NCBI GenBank assembly: GCA_964638165.1 | Contig: CAZWYJ010000030.1 | Location: 1-13,469, forward strand | Length of the DNA stretch: 13,469 nt | Source of the DNA: 2-12-FULL-60-25 sp964638165 | GTDB lineage: Bacteria > Patescibacteriota > Patescibacteriia > 2-12-FULL-60-25 | Direction of reading: 5' to 3' | Shown here: positions 12,964 through 13,469 of the stretch, piece by piece | Layout: every line of letters begins with the position of its first letter | Numbering within the stretch: position 1 is the first letter of the stretch | The notes under the pieces: generated by a model | Told to the model about the DNA's origin: nothing | Databases searched by the model: none | The model's input: the letters and a program-made list of their open reading frames with translations, nothing else | Position numbers and translations under genes: made by a program

Positions 12964-13053
12964 GGGAATTAGGCCATTAAGCCTTTAGGGATTTAGGGGG
13001 AAGGAGCCCTCTGCGCAATTCCCCCTAATGGCCTATAGGCCTAACCCCCTAAT
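12964..13053. repeat. Octad repeat pair
   Basis: Four left units (12964-12995, for example GGCCATTA at 12972-12979 and AGCCTTTA at 12980-12987) face four right units (13022-13053, for example CCCCTAAT at both 13022-13029 and 13046-13053). The spacing is exactly 8 nt. CCCCTAAT is also the first right-hand unit at 4287. The arms flank a 26-nt loop. Confidence 0.65.
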
Positions 13054-13063
13054 TCCTTCGTTT

Positions 13064-13104
13064 ACTGATACTGATACTGATACTGATACTGATACTGATA
13101 CTGA
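13064..13104. repeat. Hexanucleotide tandem repeat (ACTGAT)6
   Basis: Six perfect ACTGAT units run 13064-13099, followed by ACTGA. The array begins 10 nt past the preceding octads and ends 9 nt before the stop codon of the next minus-strand gene. Perfect short arrays like this vary in copy number by slippage. An Asp-Thr repeat frame across it is not a gene. Confidence 0.9.
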
Positions 13105-13113
13105 CTCGCCCTG

Positions 13114-13469
13114 CTACTCATTAACGCAAATGATGCCGCCGGCATCCGTCTCATGGATGCGAATGGAGGTTAAAAAGGCCTTCCATGCCTCTGATGCGCG
13201 GAAGAGATCGAGGATATTCCGAAGAGCGTCCCCGGATACGACGAGCCTGGGAGTCCCCGGGCATGCCGTGGAAGCCATGGAAGTCGTCTGCGCACCCGTG
13301 TCCGTATCTTCGGTCTGGAAGATGAGCGGGGTGCTCGATGTTTTTCCTTGAGAGTTCGCGAAGAATTCCGTGACACTCGTTTGATCCGGGATAGTGAGCT
13401 CCCGCACGGATGGCTGGCCGAATCCGGCATTGAGGCGTCCGATATCCTGATCCGAAACATCGTTCCAAA
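13114..13469 (-). CDS. Unidentified protein, C-terminal part (5' truncated by window)
   Basis: The minus-strand frame is open from the right edge of the window to the TAG at 13114-13116, giving 117 visible residues; the start lies outside. The visible part reads WNDVSDQDIGRLNAGFGQPS at its beginning, then a Thr/Ser/Asp-rich middle, a segment LVVSGDALRNILDLFRASEAWKAF, and ends ICVNE. I see no membrane segment, signal or catalytic motif and do not recognise the family. Codon use and coding look are like its neighbours, so it is probably a real gene. Internal starts such as the GTG at 13407 are not needed. Confidence 0.6.
   Translation of the reverse strand, partial: WNDVSDQDIGRLNAGFGQPSVRELTIPDQTSVTEFFANSQGKTSSTPLIFQTEDTDTGAQTTSMASTACPGTPRLVVSGDALRNILDLFRASEAWKAFLTSIRIHETDAGGIICVNE

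Noticed and set aside
13028..13351. Plus-strand frame beginning with Asp-Thr repeats
   Set aside because: It translates the ACTGAT array and the antisense of the real minus-strand frame.

Overview
The window looks like the replication-origin neighbourhood of a small-genome bacterium, most likely a member of the Candidatus Patescibacteria (CPR, Parcubacteria-like). This is inferred from gene content and style, not from a database match. The supporting signs are a dnaN-dnaA / rpmH-rnpA-yidD arrangement without yidC, gyrB or recF, a type IV prepilin fused to a LamG-like domain, a ComM-type ATPase, a LysM-M23 hydrolase, and almost no Shine-Dalgarno sequences before start codons.

Layout. 1-345: a rho-independent terminator flanked by 8-nt-periodic repeats, then a long inverted repeat. 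345-969: an IS200-type insertion sequence with subterminal hairpins. 1040-3803: dnaN and dnaA on the minus strand, separated by a 214-nt spacer that is the best oriC candidate (DnaA-box-like 9-mers, AT-rich stretches, and a G/C-skew change between two genes coded on the same strand). 4069-5952: rpmH, rnpA, yidD and a prepilin-LamG gene on the plus strand. 6081-12192: a minus-strand run, in transcription order dksA/TraR-type zinc finger, lspA, comM/yifB, LysM-M23 hydrolase, tig, yggU (DUF167). 12250-13113: about 860 nt without a convincing gene, holding short-period repeats, a possible structured RNA and a tight cluster of DnaA boxes. 13114-13469: the 3' end of an unidentified minus-strand gene.

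How the genes relate. dnaA, dnaN and the spacer form the replication start. rpmH, rnpA and yidD are the usual ribosome / tRNA-processing / membrane-insertion neighbours of dnaA. tig, lspA, yidD and the prepilin belong to protein folding, export and surface assembly. ComM and type IV pilin fit a DNA-uptake lifestyle. The plus strand stays richer in G than C to the right of the dnaA-dnaN spacer, so a fork leaving that origin rightwards would meet the 6-12 kb genes head-on.

The most unusual signal is in the spacers. Most intergenic gaps carry degenerate tandem repeats with a strict period of 7 or 8 nt. Unit sequence differs between loci, but phase is kept. Many occur as two facing arms able to form a hairpin, and several run into the stop codons of the adjacent genes (dnaN, rnpA, comM).
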